This document shows positions 43,074 to 52,424 of a stretch of DNA of 64,000 nt, one piece after another. The DNA lies in assembly GCF_030406405.1 (NCBI RefSeq), contig NZ_JAUEPL010000001.1:1-64000 (forward strand), in the 5' to 3' direction. Positions within the stretch are counted from its first letter, which is position 1. The number at the start of each line of letters is the position of its first letter. The notes beneath the pieces are model-generated. The model saw only the letters and a program-made list of their open reading frames with translations, ran no database searches and was not told the origin of the DNA. The stretch comes from Streptomyces ficellus. GTDB taxonomy: Bacteria > Actinomycetota > Actinomycetes > Streptomycetales > Streptomycetaceae. The position numbers and the translations under genes were made by a program.

Positions 43074-43979
43074 CTACTCCTCCTCCCCGGTCTCCCGGGT
43101 CTCCCCGGCCTCCCCGGTCTCGCCGGTCGCTTCCGGTTCGTCATGCTGCTTGCCCAGGTACGCGTCCACGACGGCGCGGTTCCGCCCGATCGTGTGCGGC
43201 GGACCCTCGGCCACCAGTCGGCCGCCGGCCATGACGGCCACCCAGTCGCTGATGCCCATCACCACATCCATGTCGTGCTCGACGAAGCACACCGTGAGCC
43301 CCTCGTCGCGCAGCTGCGTGATGTGCCCGAGCAGCGACTGCGTCAACGCGGGGTTCACCCCGGCCATCGGCTCGTCCAGCAGGACCATGACGGGCTGGGC
43401 CATCAGCGCACGGGCCAGCTCAAGCAGCTTGCGCTGGCCGCCGGAGAGCGTGCCGGCGTAGTCGTCGCGCAGGCGCGCGAGCTGGAACCGCTCCAGCAGC
43501 TCGTCGGCCCTGCGCTCGATCTCCCGCTCCTGCCCGCGCCACAGCGGCGGCAGCAGCGCGGGCAGCAGCCGCTCGCCGCGCTGCCCGACCGCCGCGAGCT
43601 TCATGTTCTCCAGCACGGTGAGGCGAGCGAGCGTCCTGGTGAGCTGGAACGTACGGACCAGCCCCCGCCGCGCCATCTGGTGCGCGGAGCGGCCGCTCAG
43701 GGGTTGCCCGTCGAACGACCAGCGGCCACCGTCGGCCCGGTCGAAGCCGCTGACCACGTTGAACAAGGTCGTCTTGCCCGCGCCGTTGGGTCCGATGAGC
43801 GCCGTGATGGCCCCGCGCTGCACCTCCAGGTGGTCGACCCGCACGGCGACGAGGCCGCCGAAGGCGCGGGTCACCCCGTCCAGGACGAGCAGCGGGTCGG
43901 GCTTGCGCACCCCGGGCTCGGGCGCGACCCCGTCGAGGGGAGCGAGCGGGGACCGAGGCCGCGCGGCGTCAGCGGGCAC
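43074..43979 (-). CDS. livG: Branched-chain amino-acid ABC transporter ATPase, LivG type
   Basis: 301 residues. Walker A GPNGAGKTT, signature TLSGGQRKLLELARAL, Walker B VLLDEPMAGVNP, H-loop FVEHDMDVVMGISD, and the LivG-type insert around QLTRTLARLTVLENM. A Pro/Arg-rich N-terminal extension of about 30 residues and a Thr/Glu/Gly-rich C-terminus (ETGEAGETRETGEEE) are unusual. Its start overlaps the end of livM by 11 bases. Confidence 0.9.
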   Translation of the reverse strand: MPADAARPRSPLAPLDGVAPEPGVRKPDPLLVLDGVTRAFGGLVAVRVDHLEVQRGAITALIGPNGAGKTTLFNVVSGFDRADGGRWSFDGQPLSGRSAHQMARRGLVRTFQLTRTLARLTVLENMKLAAVGQRGERLLPALLPPLWRGQEREIERRADELLERFQLARLRDDYAGTLSGGQRKLLELARALMAQPVMVLLDEPMAGVNPALTQSLLGHITQLRDEGLTVCFVEHDMDVVMGISDWVAVMAGGRLVAEGPPHTIGRNRAVVDAYLGKQHDEPEATGETGEAGETRETGEEE

Positions 43980-44961
43980 CGAGCATCATCTCCTTCCGGC
44001 TGCCGAGGAGGCCCTGTGGCCGGAAGGCGATCAGCACGATCAGGGCGAGCCCGACCAGGGCGAACCGGACGGCGCCGATCTCCGACGTACTGATCAGCTC
44101 CGGCGAGACGTACCCGGCGTCGATGGCCTGCCGGAGCGCGCTGTCGAGGAAGGACAGCACGAACCAGAACAGGATCGAGCCGACGACCGGCCCGAGAATC
44201 CGCCCGGCGCCGCCCAGCACGAGCAGCGTGTACAGGAAGAAGGTGACGCCGGGGTCGAACGTGTCCGGGCTGACCGACTGCACCTGGATCGCCTGGAGCA
44301 TTCCGGCGGCCGCGCCGATCACGCCGCCGAGCACCAGGCTGGTCATCTTGTACGCGTACACGTTCTTGCCGAGGCTGCGCACGGCGGTTTCGTCCTCGCG
44401 GATGGCCCTCACCACGCGGCCCCACGGGCTGTGCACCAGCAGGGCGAGCAGCAGTCCGACGAGGGCCACCAGTGCCCACGCGACGATGAGCACCCACACG
44501 TCCCGGGAGCTGAACTCCACCAGCCACACGCCGTAGGTGCCGCGCGGGATGGGGCTGATCTCGTAGAAATCGTTGGCGAAGCGCTGCAGCCCGTACACGC
44601 CGCCGGTGACCGGTTCCGCCCAGCTGGACCGGTAGAACAGCCGCAGCGTCTCCCCTGCGGCGATGGTGGTGATGGCGAGGTAGTCGGCGCGCAGCCGCAG
44701 GGTGGGCAGGCCCAGCAGCAGCGCCAGGACGACCGCGGACGCCAGGCCGACGAGAACGCCGAGCACCATGGGGCCGCCCCAGGTCGCCACGGTGATCGCG
44801 AGGCCGTAGCCGCCGACGAGCATGAACCCGACCTGGCCGAAGTTGAGCAGCCCGGTGTAGCCGAAGTGCAGGTTGAGGCCCATCGCGGCGAGCGCGTAGA
44901 CGGCGGCGATGGGTCCGATGCCGGAGCGCACGGCGTCGGAGAAGATGACCGACCAGTCCAT
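43969..44961 (-). CDS. livM: Branched-chain amino-acid ABC transporter permease, LivM type
   Basis: 330 residues with about nine membrane helices. Family motifs: MGLNLHFGYTGLLNFGQVGF near the N-terminus and GRVVRAIREDETAVRSLGKN, the cytosolic loop that meets the ATPases. ATG 44961 lies 15 bases after the livH stop. Confidence 0.9.
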   Translation of the reverse strand: MDWSVIFSDAVRSGIGPIAAVYALAAMGLNLHFGYTGLLNFGQVGFMLVGGYGLAITVATWGGPMVLGVLVGLASAVVLALLLGLPTLRLRADYLAITTIAAGETLRLFYRSSWAEPVTGGVYGLQRFANDFYEISPIPRGTYGVWLVEFSSRDVWVLIVAWALVALVGLLLALLVHSPWGRVVRAIREDETAVRSLGKNVYAYKMTSLVLGGVIGAAAGMLQAIQVQSVSPDTFDPGVTFFLYTLLVLGGAGRILGPVVGSILFWFVLSFLDSALRQAIDAGYVSPELISTSEIGAVRFALVGLALIVLIAFRPQGLLGSRKEMMLGAR

Positions 44962-44976
44962 GGCACACCACCGCCC

Positions 44977-45972
44977 TCATCCGACGCGTTCACGACGGCC
45001 GAGAATGCCCTGCGGCCTGATCAGCAGGACGACGATCAGGGCGAGCAGGGCCCAGGCGTACTGGAGGTCGACCGGGAACCACAGGGTGGACATCTGCGCG
45101 ACGATGCCGATGACCAGGCTGCCGGCCATCGCGCCGTAGGCCGAGCCGAGCCCTCCGAGGATGATCCCGGCGAACATCAGCAGCAGCAGCTTGAAGCCCA
45201 TGTCCCAGGTGACGATCTCGACCAGGCCGAAGAAGACCCCGCCGAGGGCGGCGAGAGCGCCGCCCAGCATCCAGACGACCAGCACCACGCGCTGCACGTC
45301 GATGCCGGAGGCCTCGGCGAGGTCGCGGTTGACCGAGACGGCGCGGATGGCCGTGCCGATCCTCGTCCGCTGCAGGAGCGCGGCGATGCCGAGCAGCACG
45401 AGCACCGACAGCAGGGTGACGGTGAGGTCCCGCGGGGTGATGCCGACCGGTCCCAGGTCGATCGCGCTCTGGATGTCGTACTGGGCGTACGAACCCGGCC
45501 GGGCTCCGTACAGCACCAGCACCACGTGCCGCAGCAGCAGCGACAGCCCGATGGTGGCGATGAACAGGTTGATCATCCCGGTGCCGCGCGCCCGCAACGG
45601 CCGCCACAGGCCGCGGTCGATGGCCCCGCCCAGCAGGGCCCCGAAGGCGACCGCGGCGATGGCGGCGGGGATGAGGTGCCATCCGGGACCGGCCGGGGAG
45701 ACATTGAGGAAGAACGCGAACGTGGCGCCGATCGTGACGAGTTCCCCGTGCGCGAAGTTGATCAGGTGGATGGTGCCGAAGATCAGCGAGAGTCCGACCG
45801 CGGTGATCGCGATGATGGCGCCGAACTGAATGCCGTCGACCAGTGCCTGCAGGGCGCGCGCGCCGAACCCGGGGGCGCCCAGCACCGCCTCGCCCTGCGC
45901 CGACGCGGTGACCGCGGGTGCCGTCACCAGGAACAGGGCGAGTACCGGTACGAACAGTCGCTGGTGGCGCAT
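44977..45972 (-). CDS. livH: Branched-chain amino-acid ABC transporter permease, LivH type
   Basis: 331 residues. An N-terminal hydrophobic segment resembling a signal peptide (FVPVLALFLVTAPAVTASAQ) precedes the LivH core: GLSLIFGTIHLINFAHGEL and IGTAIRAVSVNRDLAEASGI, the coupling loop. First gene of the importer operon. Its binding protein is the convergent gene at 41030. Confidence 0.9.
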   Translation of the reverse strand: MRHQRLFVPVLALFLVTAPAVTASAQGEAVLGAPGFGARALQALVDGIQFGAIIAITAVGLSLIFGTIHLINFAHGELVTIGATFAFFLNVSPAGPGWHLIPAAIAAVAFGALLGGAIDRGLWRPLRARGTGMINLFIATIGLSLLLRHVVLVLYGARPGSYAQYDIQSAIDLGPVGITPRDLTVTLLSVLVLLGIAALLQRTRIGTAIRAVSVNRDLAEASGIDVQRVVLVVWMLGGALAALGGVFFGLVEIVTWDMGFKLLLLMFAGIILGGLGSAYGAMAGSLVIGIVAQMSTLWFPVDLQYAWALLALIVVLLIRPQGILGRRERVG

Positions 45973-46037
45973 GGCGGTTCCGTTAGGTCGCGACGGCCCC
46001 TGTGCGACTCAGTGTAAGCGCCGCCCCCGGTGTCTGC

Positions 46038-46448
46038 TCAGCCCTCGTCGGCCGGTGCGAGGCGCAGCGCGATCGAGTTGATGCAGTACCGCTGGTCCGT
46101 GGGGGTCGGGTAGCCCTCGCCCTCGAAGACGTGGCCCAGGTGTGAGCCGCAGCGGGCGCAGCGGACCTCGGTGCGGGCCATGCCGTGGGAGCGGTCCTCG
46201 ATCAGTTCGACCGCGTCGCTGTCCTTGGGGTCGTAGAAGGACGGCCAGCCGCAGTGCGACGCGAACTTGGTCGTGGAGGTGAACAGTTCGGCGCCGCAGG
46301 CCCGGCAGGAGTAGACGCCCTTGGTCTTGGTGTCGGTGTACTCACCGGTGAAGGGGCGCTCCGTGCCGGCCTCGCGCAGCACGTGGTACTCCTCTGGGGA
46401 CAGCTCCGCGCGCCACTGCTCGTCCGGCTTCTCGACGTCGTACGGCAT
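46038..46448 (-). CDS. msrB: Peptide-methionine (R)-S-oxide reductase MsrB
   Basis: 136 residues; reduces the R form of methionine sulfoxide in proteins. Two zinc-binding C-x2-C pairs (YSCRACG and VRCARCG), [19 protein letters not shown], and the catalytic Cys in QRYCINS near the C-terminus. ATG 46448 has GAAGGAGAG upstream. Ten bases downstream of murC on the same strand. Confidence 0.94.
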   Translation of the reverse strand: MPYDVEKPDEQWRAELSPEEYHVLREAGTERPFTGEYTDTKTKGVYSCRACGAELFTSTTKFASHCGWPSFYDPKDSDAVELIEDRSHGMARTEVRCARCGSHLGHVFEGEGYPTPTDQRYCINSIALRLAPADEG

Positions 46449-46458
46449 CGGCTCTCCT

Positions 46459-47850
46459 TCAGTTCGACAGGCGGGCCAGAATCCTCGGGCCGAGGTCGGT
46501 GACATCGCCCGCGCCCATGGTGAGAACGAGATCGCCGGGCTTGGCCATTCCCGCGACGACGTCCGGCACGGTGTCCTTGTCGGACACGGCGGTGACGTCG
46601 GCGCCGGCCGCGCGGGCCGCGTCGGTGATCAGGCGGCTGGTGACGCCCGGGATCGGGTCCTCGCGGGCCGGGTAGATGTCGAGGACGACCGAGGCGTCGG
46701 CGAGGGCGAGGGCCTGGCCCATCTCCTTGCCCAGCTCCTGGGTGCGGGAGAACAGGTGCGGCTGGAAGACGACCAGCAGGCGGGAGGAGTCCGCGGCGGC
46801 GCGCATGGCCTCCAGGTCGGCGGTCATCTCGGTGGGGTGGTGCGCGTACGAGTCGATGACCTGGACGCCCGCCGCCTCGCCCTTCAGCTGGAGGCGGCGG
46901 CCCACGCCGGTGTACGCGGTCAGGGCCTTGGCCAGGGCCGCGGGGTCGATGCCGACGCGGGCGCCGGCGGCGAGGGCGGCGGCGGCGTTGTGGGCGTAGT
47001 GGCGGCCGGGCACGGAGACGGTGAAGGTGTGCTCGGTGCCGTCGAGGGCGACGGTGACCTCGCTGGTCATGCCCTTGGGCACGATCGCGGTGATCCGGGC
47101 GTCGGAGTCGGCCGACTCGCCGACACGGATGATGTGGAGGTCCTCGCGGCCGACGACGCGGCGGGCCAGTTCACGGGCGCCGGCGTGCTCACCGACGACC
47201 AGGGTGCCGCCGGGGCGGATCTTGGCGACGAACGCCTCGAACGACTGGTAGATCTCGTCCATCGACGCGTAGTTGGCGTGGTGGTCGAGTTCGACGTTGA
47301 GGACGATCGCGACCTCGGGGTCGTACTTCTGGAAGCTGCGGTCGCTCTCGTCCGCCTCGGCGACGAAGATCTCGCCGTCGCCGTGCAGGGCGTTGGTGCC
47401 GGGCCCGGCGAGGTCGCCGCCGATGGCGTACGAGGGGTCGAGGCCCAGTTCGGTGAGGGCGACGGCGAGCATGGACGTGGTGGTCGTCTTGCCGTGCGTG
47501 CCGGCGACGGCGATCGCGCGCAGCCCGGTCATCAGGGCGGCCAGCGCGTCGGAGCGGTGCACGACCGGGATGCCCAGCTCGGTGGCGCGGGCCAGCTCGG
47601 GGTTGTCGGCGCGGATGGCGCTGGAGACGACGACGCTGGTCGTGTCGTCCGCCAGGTGGGCGGCGGCGTGCCCGATGTGGACCGTCGCACCGAGCGCCCG
47701 CAGGGAGGCGGCGGTCTCGGATTCGCGCGCGTCACTGCCGGCGACCCGGGCGCCGCGCTGGGCGAGGATCTTGGCGATGCCCGACATTCCGGCGCCGCCG
47801 ATGCCGATGAAGTGCGGCCGTGCCATGGCGGCAGGGATGGCGGGTCCCAT
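46459..47850 (-). CDS. murC: UDP-N-acetylmuramate--L-alanine ligase MurC
   Basis: 463 residues; adds L-alanine to UDP-MurNAc in peptidoglycan synthesis. N-terminal Rossmann [17 protein letters not shown] loop [29 protein letters not shown], and [12 protein letters not shown] in the C-terminal domain. Complete and of normal length. It lies outside the division-and-cell-wall cluster, which is usual for Streptomyces. A second in-frame ATG ([11 protein letters not shown]) is eight codons in. Confidence 0.93.
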   Translation of the reverse strand: MGPAIPAAMARPHFIGIGGAGMSGIAKILAQRGARVAGSDARESETAASLRALGATVHIGHAAAHLADDTTSVVVSSAIRADNPELARATELGIPVVHRSDALAALMTGLRAIAVAGTHGKTTTTSMLAVALTELGLDPSYAIGGDLAGPGTNALHGDGEIFVAEADESDRSFQKYDPEVAIVLNVELDHHANYASMDEIYQSFEAFVAKIRPGGTLVVGEHAGARELARRVVGREDLHIIRVGESADSDARITAIVPKGMTSEVTVALDGTEHTFTVSVPGRHYAHNAAAALAAGARVGIDPAALAKALTAYTGVGRRLQLKGEAAGVQVIDSYAHHPTEMTADLEAMRAAADSSRLLVVFQPHLFSRTQELGKEMGQALALADASVVLDIYPAREDPIPGVTSRLITDAARAAGADVTAVSDKDTVPDVVAGMAKPGDLVLTMGAGDVTDLGPRILARLSN

Positions 47851-47893
47851 GCGTGTCTCTCCCCGGGGTGCGACGTACGTGAAGGTGCCCAGC

Positions 47894-48379
47894 CTATGCG
47901 TTCCGCGGCTCGTCGTTGTGCGCGAAGAGCTTGAGCACCGGTACGCCGACCTTGTGGCGGGCCCGGGAGGCCCAGTCCCGGTGGAAGAACTCCTCCACGT
48001 AGTGCGGCTTGGTCAGGACGATCACCTCGTCCGCGCCGGACTCCTCCACCACCGCCTTCAGTTTGTCCAGCGGGTGGTCCTCGACGACCTGGCCGACCGC
48101 CTCGCAGCCGGCGTTGCGCAGTGCCTGGAGCGAGTGTTCCAGGCCCGCCTGGGCGGTGACGATGGCCGCCTTGCCCTCCGGCTCCTCGCCCTCCTTGACC
48201 GCCTCCCTCAGCTCTCCCAGGGCGACGTCGTCAATGGCCCGCAGCAGGACGACGGCCTGCTCACCGCGCGGCTGCATCAGCACGATGAAGGACATCGCCT
48301 CGTCCCCGTGCAGGCTGGTGACGAAGTCCACGTCGACGGACGACAGGGGCTTCTCAATCATGAGAACGCTTGTGAACAC
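47894..48379 (-). CDS. Conserved Usp-like protein of unknown function
   Basis: 161 residues. It has sometimes been labelled indole-3-glycerol phosphate synthase, but it is too short and lacks the TIM-barrel motifs. The pattern of alternating strands and helices with ADEVIVLTKPHYVEEFF and VGVPVLKLF is closer to a universal-stress-type alpha/beta fold. GTG 48379 gives MFTSVLMIEK, as in homologues; ATG 48361 is also possible. Upstream of murC, same strand. Confidence 0.7.
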   Translation of the reverse strand: MFTSVLMIEKPLSSVDVDFVTSLHGDEAMSFIVLMQPRGEQAVVLLRAIDDVALGELREAVKEGEEPEGKAAIVTAQAGLEHSLQALRNAGCEAVGQVVEDHPLDKLKAVVEESGADEVIVLTKPHYVEEFFHRDWASRARHKVGVPVLKLFAHNDEPRNA

Positions 48380-48486
48380 CTCGGGAGCCCTTCTGCGGAA
48401 ACCATCCTTCCCCGTGCCCGCACGGGGACTGCGAGAGTAAGTGTGCCCACCGGAAGCTAACCGGAACGGATTATTCCGCTGATTGG

Positions 48487-49260
48487 TCAGACCCGGCGGT
48501 ACCGGGTGAAAAGGAACCCTTCCTCCTCCAGGAGGGAGGCCAGGGCGAAGCGCGACGGCACCGCGAGCGACGGCCCGCCCGCGATCCTCTGGGCATCCCC
48601 GGCCGTCATCAGCGGCGACACCGTCAGGCACAGCTCGTCCAGCACCCCCGCCGCCACCAGCTGGCCGAGCAGCCGCGGCCCGCCCTCCGTCAGCTGACGG
48701 GTCAGCCCCCGCTCGGCCAGCGCCCGTACCGCGCGCTCCGGCTCCACGGCCGGCCCGTCGCCCGCGATCACGACCTCGGCGCCGGCCTCCTCGGCCTCGC
48801 GGACCCGGTCCGGCGGCGCCGCGGCGCCGGTCAGCAGCAGCGTCGGGACGAGCGGCCGGGAGAACAGCGGGAGCGAGAAGTCCAGCTTCAGGGAGGCGCT
48901 GACCACCGCGATCGCGGGCACCGGGCCCTGTCCGGCCGCCGCCCGCCGCTCGGCGAAGGCGTCACGGGCGCGTGCCGGGCGGTAGCCCTCCAGCCGTACC
49001 GTTTCGGCGCCGACGATCACCACATCGGCCAGCGCGCGCAGCGTGCCGAAGATCCGCATGTCGGTCGCGGAGGAGATGGGCTCGGACCGCCCCTCGTGCT
49101 GGGCGGCCCCGTCCAGGGACGACACCATGTTGGCGCGCAGCCAGGGGCGCTCGTCGGGGTACGCGTAAGCCTCGGCCAGCTCGTCGAGGGACCACTCGCG
49201 GTCCCGCTGGTCCGGCGCGTCGGCGGGTGTCTGGTCGGTCACAGGGAACAGGCGTCGCAT
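48487..49260 (-). CDS. RibD-like pyrimidine reductase family protein
   Basis: 257 residues with the dihydrofolate-reductase-like fold of the RibD C-terminal domain, which uses NADPH. ANMVSSLDGAAQHEGRSEPI, VIVGAETVRLEGYRPAR and LTEGGPRLLGQLVAAGVLDE are the family blocks. There is no deaminase domain, so it is probably a stand-alone reductase of unknown substrate. ATG 49260; divergent from zapE with 37 bases between starts. Confidence 0.88.
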   Translation of the reverse strand: MRRLFPVTDQTPADAPDQRDREWSLDELAEAYAYPDERPWLRANMVSSLDGAAQHEGRSEPISSATDMRIFGTLRALADVVIVGAETVRLEGYRPARARDAFAERRAAAGQGPVPAIAVVSASLKLDFSLPLFSRPLVPTLLLTGAAAPPDRVREAEEAGAEVVIAGDGPAVEPERAVRALAERGLTRQLTEGGPRLLGQLVAAGVLDELCLTVSPLMTAGDAQRIAGGPSLAVPSRFALASLLEEEGFLFTRYRRV

Positions 49261-49283
49261 GCCGTGCAGTCTGGCACGGCGAT

Positions 49284-49297
49284 TAGAGTGAGTAACT
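49284..49297 (+). promoter_or_regulatory. Likely leaderless promoter element of zapE
   Basis: TAGAGT (49284-49289) lies eight bases before the GTG at 49298, and there is no Shine-Dalgarno sequence. This fits transcription starting at or next to the start codon. The -35 is weak. Confidence 0.45.
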
Positions 49298-50368
49298 GTG
49301 TCGACCAGTGCCATAACCGAAGCGGCCCCGCTGTCCCTGTGCGCCCGCGAGCCGCACGTCCCGGCCGACCGTCTGGTCGCCGGGATGGTGCCGCCGCCGC
49401 GCTTCGACGCGGTGCGCTTCGACACGTACATTCCCGACCCGAACCAGCCGAGCCAGACCCAGGCGGTGGAGGTGCTGAGTTCCTTCGCGGCCGGGCTCGG
49501 CGGCGCGCACGCGAGCGGAGCGGGCCGGCGCCGCTGGTTCGCGAGGAAGCCGGCCGCCCCCACCGGGCCGCGCGGGGTGTACCTGGACGGCGGGTACGGC
49601 GTCGGCAAGACGCACCTGCTCGCCTCGCTGTGGCACGCCACCCCCGCCGAGGCGTCCCTCAAGGCGTTCGGCACCTTCGTGGAGCTGACCCATCTGGTCG
49701 GCGCGCTGGGCTTCCAGCAGACGGTGGCCACGCTCAGCGGGCACCGGCTGCTGTGCATCGACGAGTTCGAGCTGGACGACCCGGGTGACACCGTGCTGGT
49801 GTCGACGCTGCTCGGCAAGCTGGTCGACGCGGGTGTCGCCCTGGCGGCCACCTCCAACACGCTGCCCGGCAAGCTCGGCGAGGGCCGGTTCGCCGCGGCC
49901 GACTTCCTCCGCGAGATCCAGGGGCTGTCCGCGCACTTCCGGCCCCTGCGCATCGACGGCGAGGACTACCGCCACCGCGGGCTGCCCGCGGCCCCGGCGC
50001 CGTACGACGACGAGCAGGTGACGAAGGCGGCGTACGCCACGCCGGGCGCGTCGCTCGACGACTTCCCGCACCTGCTGGAGCACCTGGCCCGGGTCCACCC
50101 GAGCCGGTACGGCGCGCTGACGGACGGGATCGCGGCGGTCTGCCTCACCGGCGTGCAGCCCGTGCCCGACCAGTCGACCGCGCTGCGGCTGGTCGTGCTG
50201 GCCGACCGGCTGTACGACCGGGAGGTACCGGTGCTCGCCTCGGGGCTGCCGTTCGACCAGCTGTTCAGCGACGAGATGCTGAACGGCGGGTATCGCAAGA
50301 AGTACTTCCGGGCGATCTCGCGGCTCACCGCGCTGGCCCGCGACGCGAAGGGGCTGGTCGCGCAGTAG
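49298..50368 (+). CDS. zapE: AFG1-family ATPase ZapE
   Basis: 356-residue AAA+-like ATPase. Walker A YLDGGYGVGKTHLLASL, Walker B LLCIDEFELDDPGDT, sensor region AATSNTLPGKLGEGRF, and the C-terminal YRKKYFRAISRL. In E. coli ZapE modulates FtsZ under stress; in actinomycetes the role is not established. Predicted cytosolic, peripheral to the membrane. Confidence 0.9.
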   Translation: MSTSAITEAAPLSLCAREPHVPADRLVAGMVPPPRFDAVRFDTYIPDPNQPSQTQAVEVLSSFAAGLGGAHASGAGRRRWFARKPAAPTGPRGVYLDGGYGVGKTHLLASLWHATPAEASLKAFGTFVELTHLVGALGFQQTVATLSGHRLLCIDEFELDDPGDTVLVSTLLGKLVDAGVALAATSNTLPGKLGEGRFAAADFLREIQGLSAHFRPLRIDGEDYRHRGLPAAPAPYDDEQVTKAAYATPGASLDDFPHLLEHLARVHPSRYGALTDGIAAVCLTGVQPVPDQSTALRLVVLADRLYDREVPVLASGLPFDQLFSDEMLNGGYRKKYFRAISRLTALARDAKGLVAQ

Positions 50369-50409
50369 GTTTGGGCCAGTCGGGTTCACACCGTACGAAG
50401 GGAACCACC

Positions 50410-50835
50410 ATGGCCACCACGCGTCAGGCACACAACGTCTGGGAGGGCGACCTGCTCCAGGGCAAGGGCGTCGTGACCTTCGACTCCTCGGGCATCGGCG
50501 AGTACCCCGTGTCCTGGCCCGCGCGGGCGGAGCAGCCGGACGGCAAGACCAGCCCGGAGGAGCTGATCGCGGCGGCTCACTCCAGCTGCTTCAACATGGC
50601 CTTCTCCAACGGGCTGGCCAAGGCCGGCAACCCGCCCACCCGGCTGCACACCAAGGCCGAGGTGACGTTCCAGCCCGGCACCGGCATCACCGGCATCCAC
50701 CTCACGGTGGAGGGTGAGGTCCCGGGCATGGACGAGGCCGGCTTCACCGAGGCGGCCGAGGACGCCAAGAAGAACTGTCCGGTCAGCCAGGCCCTCGGCG
50801 GTACGCCGATCACGCTCACCGCCAAGCTCGTCTGA
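50410..50835 (+). CDS. OsmC-type organic peroxide reductase
   Basis: 141 residues; dimeric thiol peroxidase that reduces organic hydroperoxides. The two active Cys are in AAAHSSCFNMAFSNGLAK and KKNCPVSQAL, the pattern of OsmC rather than Ohr. N-terminal WEGDLLQGKGVVTFDS also fits. ATG 50410 follows GAAGGGAACCACC. Confidence 0.9.
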   Translation: MATTRQAHNVWEGDLLQGKGVVTFDSSGIGEYPVSWPARAEQPDGKTSPEELIAAAHSSCFNMAFSNGLAKAGNPPTRLHTKAEVTFQPGTGITGIHLTVEGEVPGMDEAGFTEAAEDAKKNCPVSQALGGTPITLTAKLV

Positions 50836-50889
50836 CCTCCGGCGTCCTGACCTCCGGCGTCTGACCTCCCGCGTCCGACCTCCGGCGTC
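50833..50889. repeat. Four near-tandem 14-bp repeats after osmC
   Basis: Copies of TGACCTCCGGCGTC at 50833, 50848, 50862 and 50876, the third and fourth with one mismatch each. The first T-G-A is the stop codon of the OsmC gene. Probably a slippage-prone array; no function evident. Confidence 0.8.
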
Positions 50890-50916
50890 TCACGAGGCAA
50901 CGTGGCCCGCACGGTT

Positions 50917-50948
50917 CACGTGTCACCACAGTGCGTGGTACACACGTG
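50917..50948. promoter_or_regulatory. Bipartite dyad upstream of the phoX-like gene
   Basis: CACGTGT-C-ACCAC, five-base centre, GTGGT-AC-ACACGTG: two perfectly matched arm segments (7 and 5 bp) on each side. The centre is about 88 bases before the start codon. Probably an operator or a stem in the leader. It does not match the 11-base direct repeats of a Streptomyces PHO box. Confidence 0.5.
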
Positions 50949-51019
50949 CGGGTCACGTCACATCTCCTGTCCTCCCCCTCGGCCTCGGGCTCGGGGGGCC
51001 GCCAGCAGGGAGTTGCCTC

Positions 51020-52378
51020 ATGTCCGCAACACGACGCCAAGTCCTCGCCCGTACCGGCGCCTCCGTGGCCGGGATCGCCTTCACCGGCGCGTTCTCCGAA
51101 CTCTTCGCCGGCACGGCGGCGGCCCGCGGGCACGCGGGTTACGGCCCCCTCGTCCCCGACCCGGCCGGGCTGCTCGACCTGCCGAGAGGCTTCCGCTACC
51201 AGGTCATATCCCGCGAGGGCGCCCCTCTGCGCTCCGGTGAGGGCACGGTGCCGGGCAACCACGACGGCATGGGGGCGTTCGCCGGCCGCCGTGGCCGCGT
51301 CCACCTCGTCCGCAACCACGAGAACCGGGCCTCCGCCCGCCTCGGCGTACCGACCGTCCGGGGCCTGACCTACGACCCGGCGGCCAAGGGCGGCTGTACG
51401 GCGATCGAGCTGGACGGCCGCAACAACGTCCTGGGCGAGCGCGTCGCGATTGCCGGCACGGCCGTCAACTGCTCGGGCGGGCTCACCCCTTGGGGTACGT
51501 GGCTGACCTGTGAGGAGACCGAGGACAAGGCGGGCACCAACGGCTACACCAAGGACCACGGGTTCATCTTCGAGGTGCACCCGGCCGATCCGCTGCGCAC
51601 CGGAGCCGTACCGCTGACCGCGATGGGCCGCTTCCAGCACGAGGCCGTGGCGGTCGACCCGCGCAGCGGCATCGTGTACGAGACCGAGGACGCCTTCCAG
51701 AAGCCCTTCGGGCTGTTCTACCGCTTCCTGCCGAACAAGCCGCTCGGCGGCACCGGTTCGCTGCGCGCGGGCGGCGCGCTGGAGGCGATGCGCGTGCCGG
51801 GCGTGCCGGACCTGTCGGCCGTCCAGGAGACGGGTGCGAGGTTCGAGGGCGTCGAGTGGGTTCCCGTACCGGACGCTCAGGCCAGGCAGACGCCCATCCG
51901 GCTCCAGGACTTCGGCCCCAAGGGCATCACGCACGCCCAGAAGCTGGAGGGCTGCTACTGGGGCGGGAACGCGGTGTACTTCGTCTCCAGTTTCGCGCGC
52001 GCCGCCGAGGGGTCGGCGGCCGACCACTACGGCCAGGTGTGGAAGTACGAGCCGCACCGGCGCCGGCTCACGCTGGTCATCGTGTTCGGGCCGAGCACCG
52101 ACATCCAGCTGCCCGGCGAGTCCCCCGACAACATCTGCCTGGCCCCCAGCGGTGGACTGATGGTGTGCGAGGACGGCAACGGCGCGCAGCACGTGTACGG
52201 CCTGACCAAGCAGGGCGAGGTGTACGAGATGGCCCGCGGCCGGCAGAACATCGGGACGCCGCAGGAGCCGGAGTGGGGCGAGTTCGCGGGCGTCACGTTC
52301 TCCCCGGACGGCGGAACGATGTACGTGAACTGCTACGCGCCGGGGACGACGTTCGCGGTGACCGGGCCGTGGTGCTGA
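51020..52378 (+). CDS. PhoX-like (DUF839) secreted phosphatase
   Basis: 452 residues. The N-terminus has a twin-arginine signal (ATRRQVLARTGASVAGIAF), so it is exported folded, as known for PhoX. The mature part is a beta-propeller of the DUF839 family: EGTVPGNHDGMGAF, VRNHENRA, TPWGTWLTCEETED, GRFQHEAVAVDPRSG and ESPDNICLAPSGGLMVCEDG, matching the Ca/Fe ligand regions of PhoX. Probable phosphomonoesterase for phosphate scavenging. ATG 51020. Confidence 0.87.
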   Translation: MSATRRQVLARTGASVAGIAFTGAFSELFAGTAAARGHAGYGPLVPDPAGLLDLPRGFRYQVISREGAPLRSGEGTVPGNHDGMGAFAGRRGRVHLVRNHENRASARLGVPTVRGLTYDPAAKGGCTAIELDGRNNVLGERVAIAGTAVNCSGGLTPWGTWLTCEETEDKAGTNGYTKDHGFIFEVHPADPLRTGAVPLTAMGRFQHEAVAVDPRSGIVYETEDAFQKPFGLFYRFLPNKPLGGTGSLRAGGALEAMRVPGVPDLSAVQETGARFEGVEWVPVPDAQARQTPIRLQDFGPKGITHAQKLEGCYWGGNAVYFVSSFARAAEGSAADHYGQVWKYEPHRRRLTLVIVFGPSTDIQLPGESPDNICLAPSGGLMVCEDGNGAQHVYGLTKQGEVYEMARGRQNIGTPQEPEWGEFAGVTFSPDGGTMYVNCYAPGTTFAVTGPWC

Positions 52379-52424
52379 CCTGGGCGGCGACGGGCGGCGG
52401 CCCGTGAGACGCCGGAGGAGGCCG

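Noticed and set aside
47894..48379. Label indole-3-glycerol phosphate synthase
   Set aside because: 161 residues are too few for the TIM barrel, and its motifs are absent; the fold looks Usp-like.
50914..50960. Possible PHO box (GTTCAC, GTACAC, GTCACG) before the phoX-like gene
   Set aside because: The spacing is 24 and 14 bases, not the 11-base direct repeats required for PhoP.
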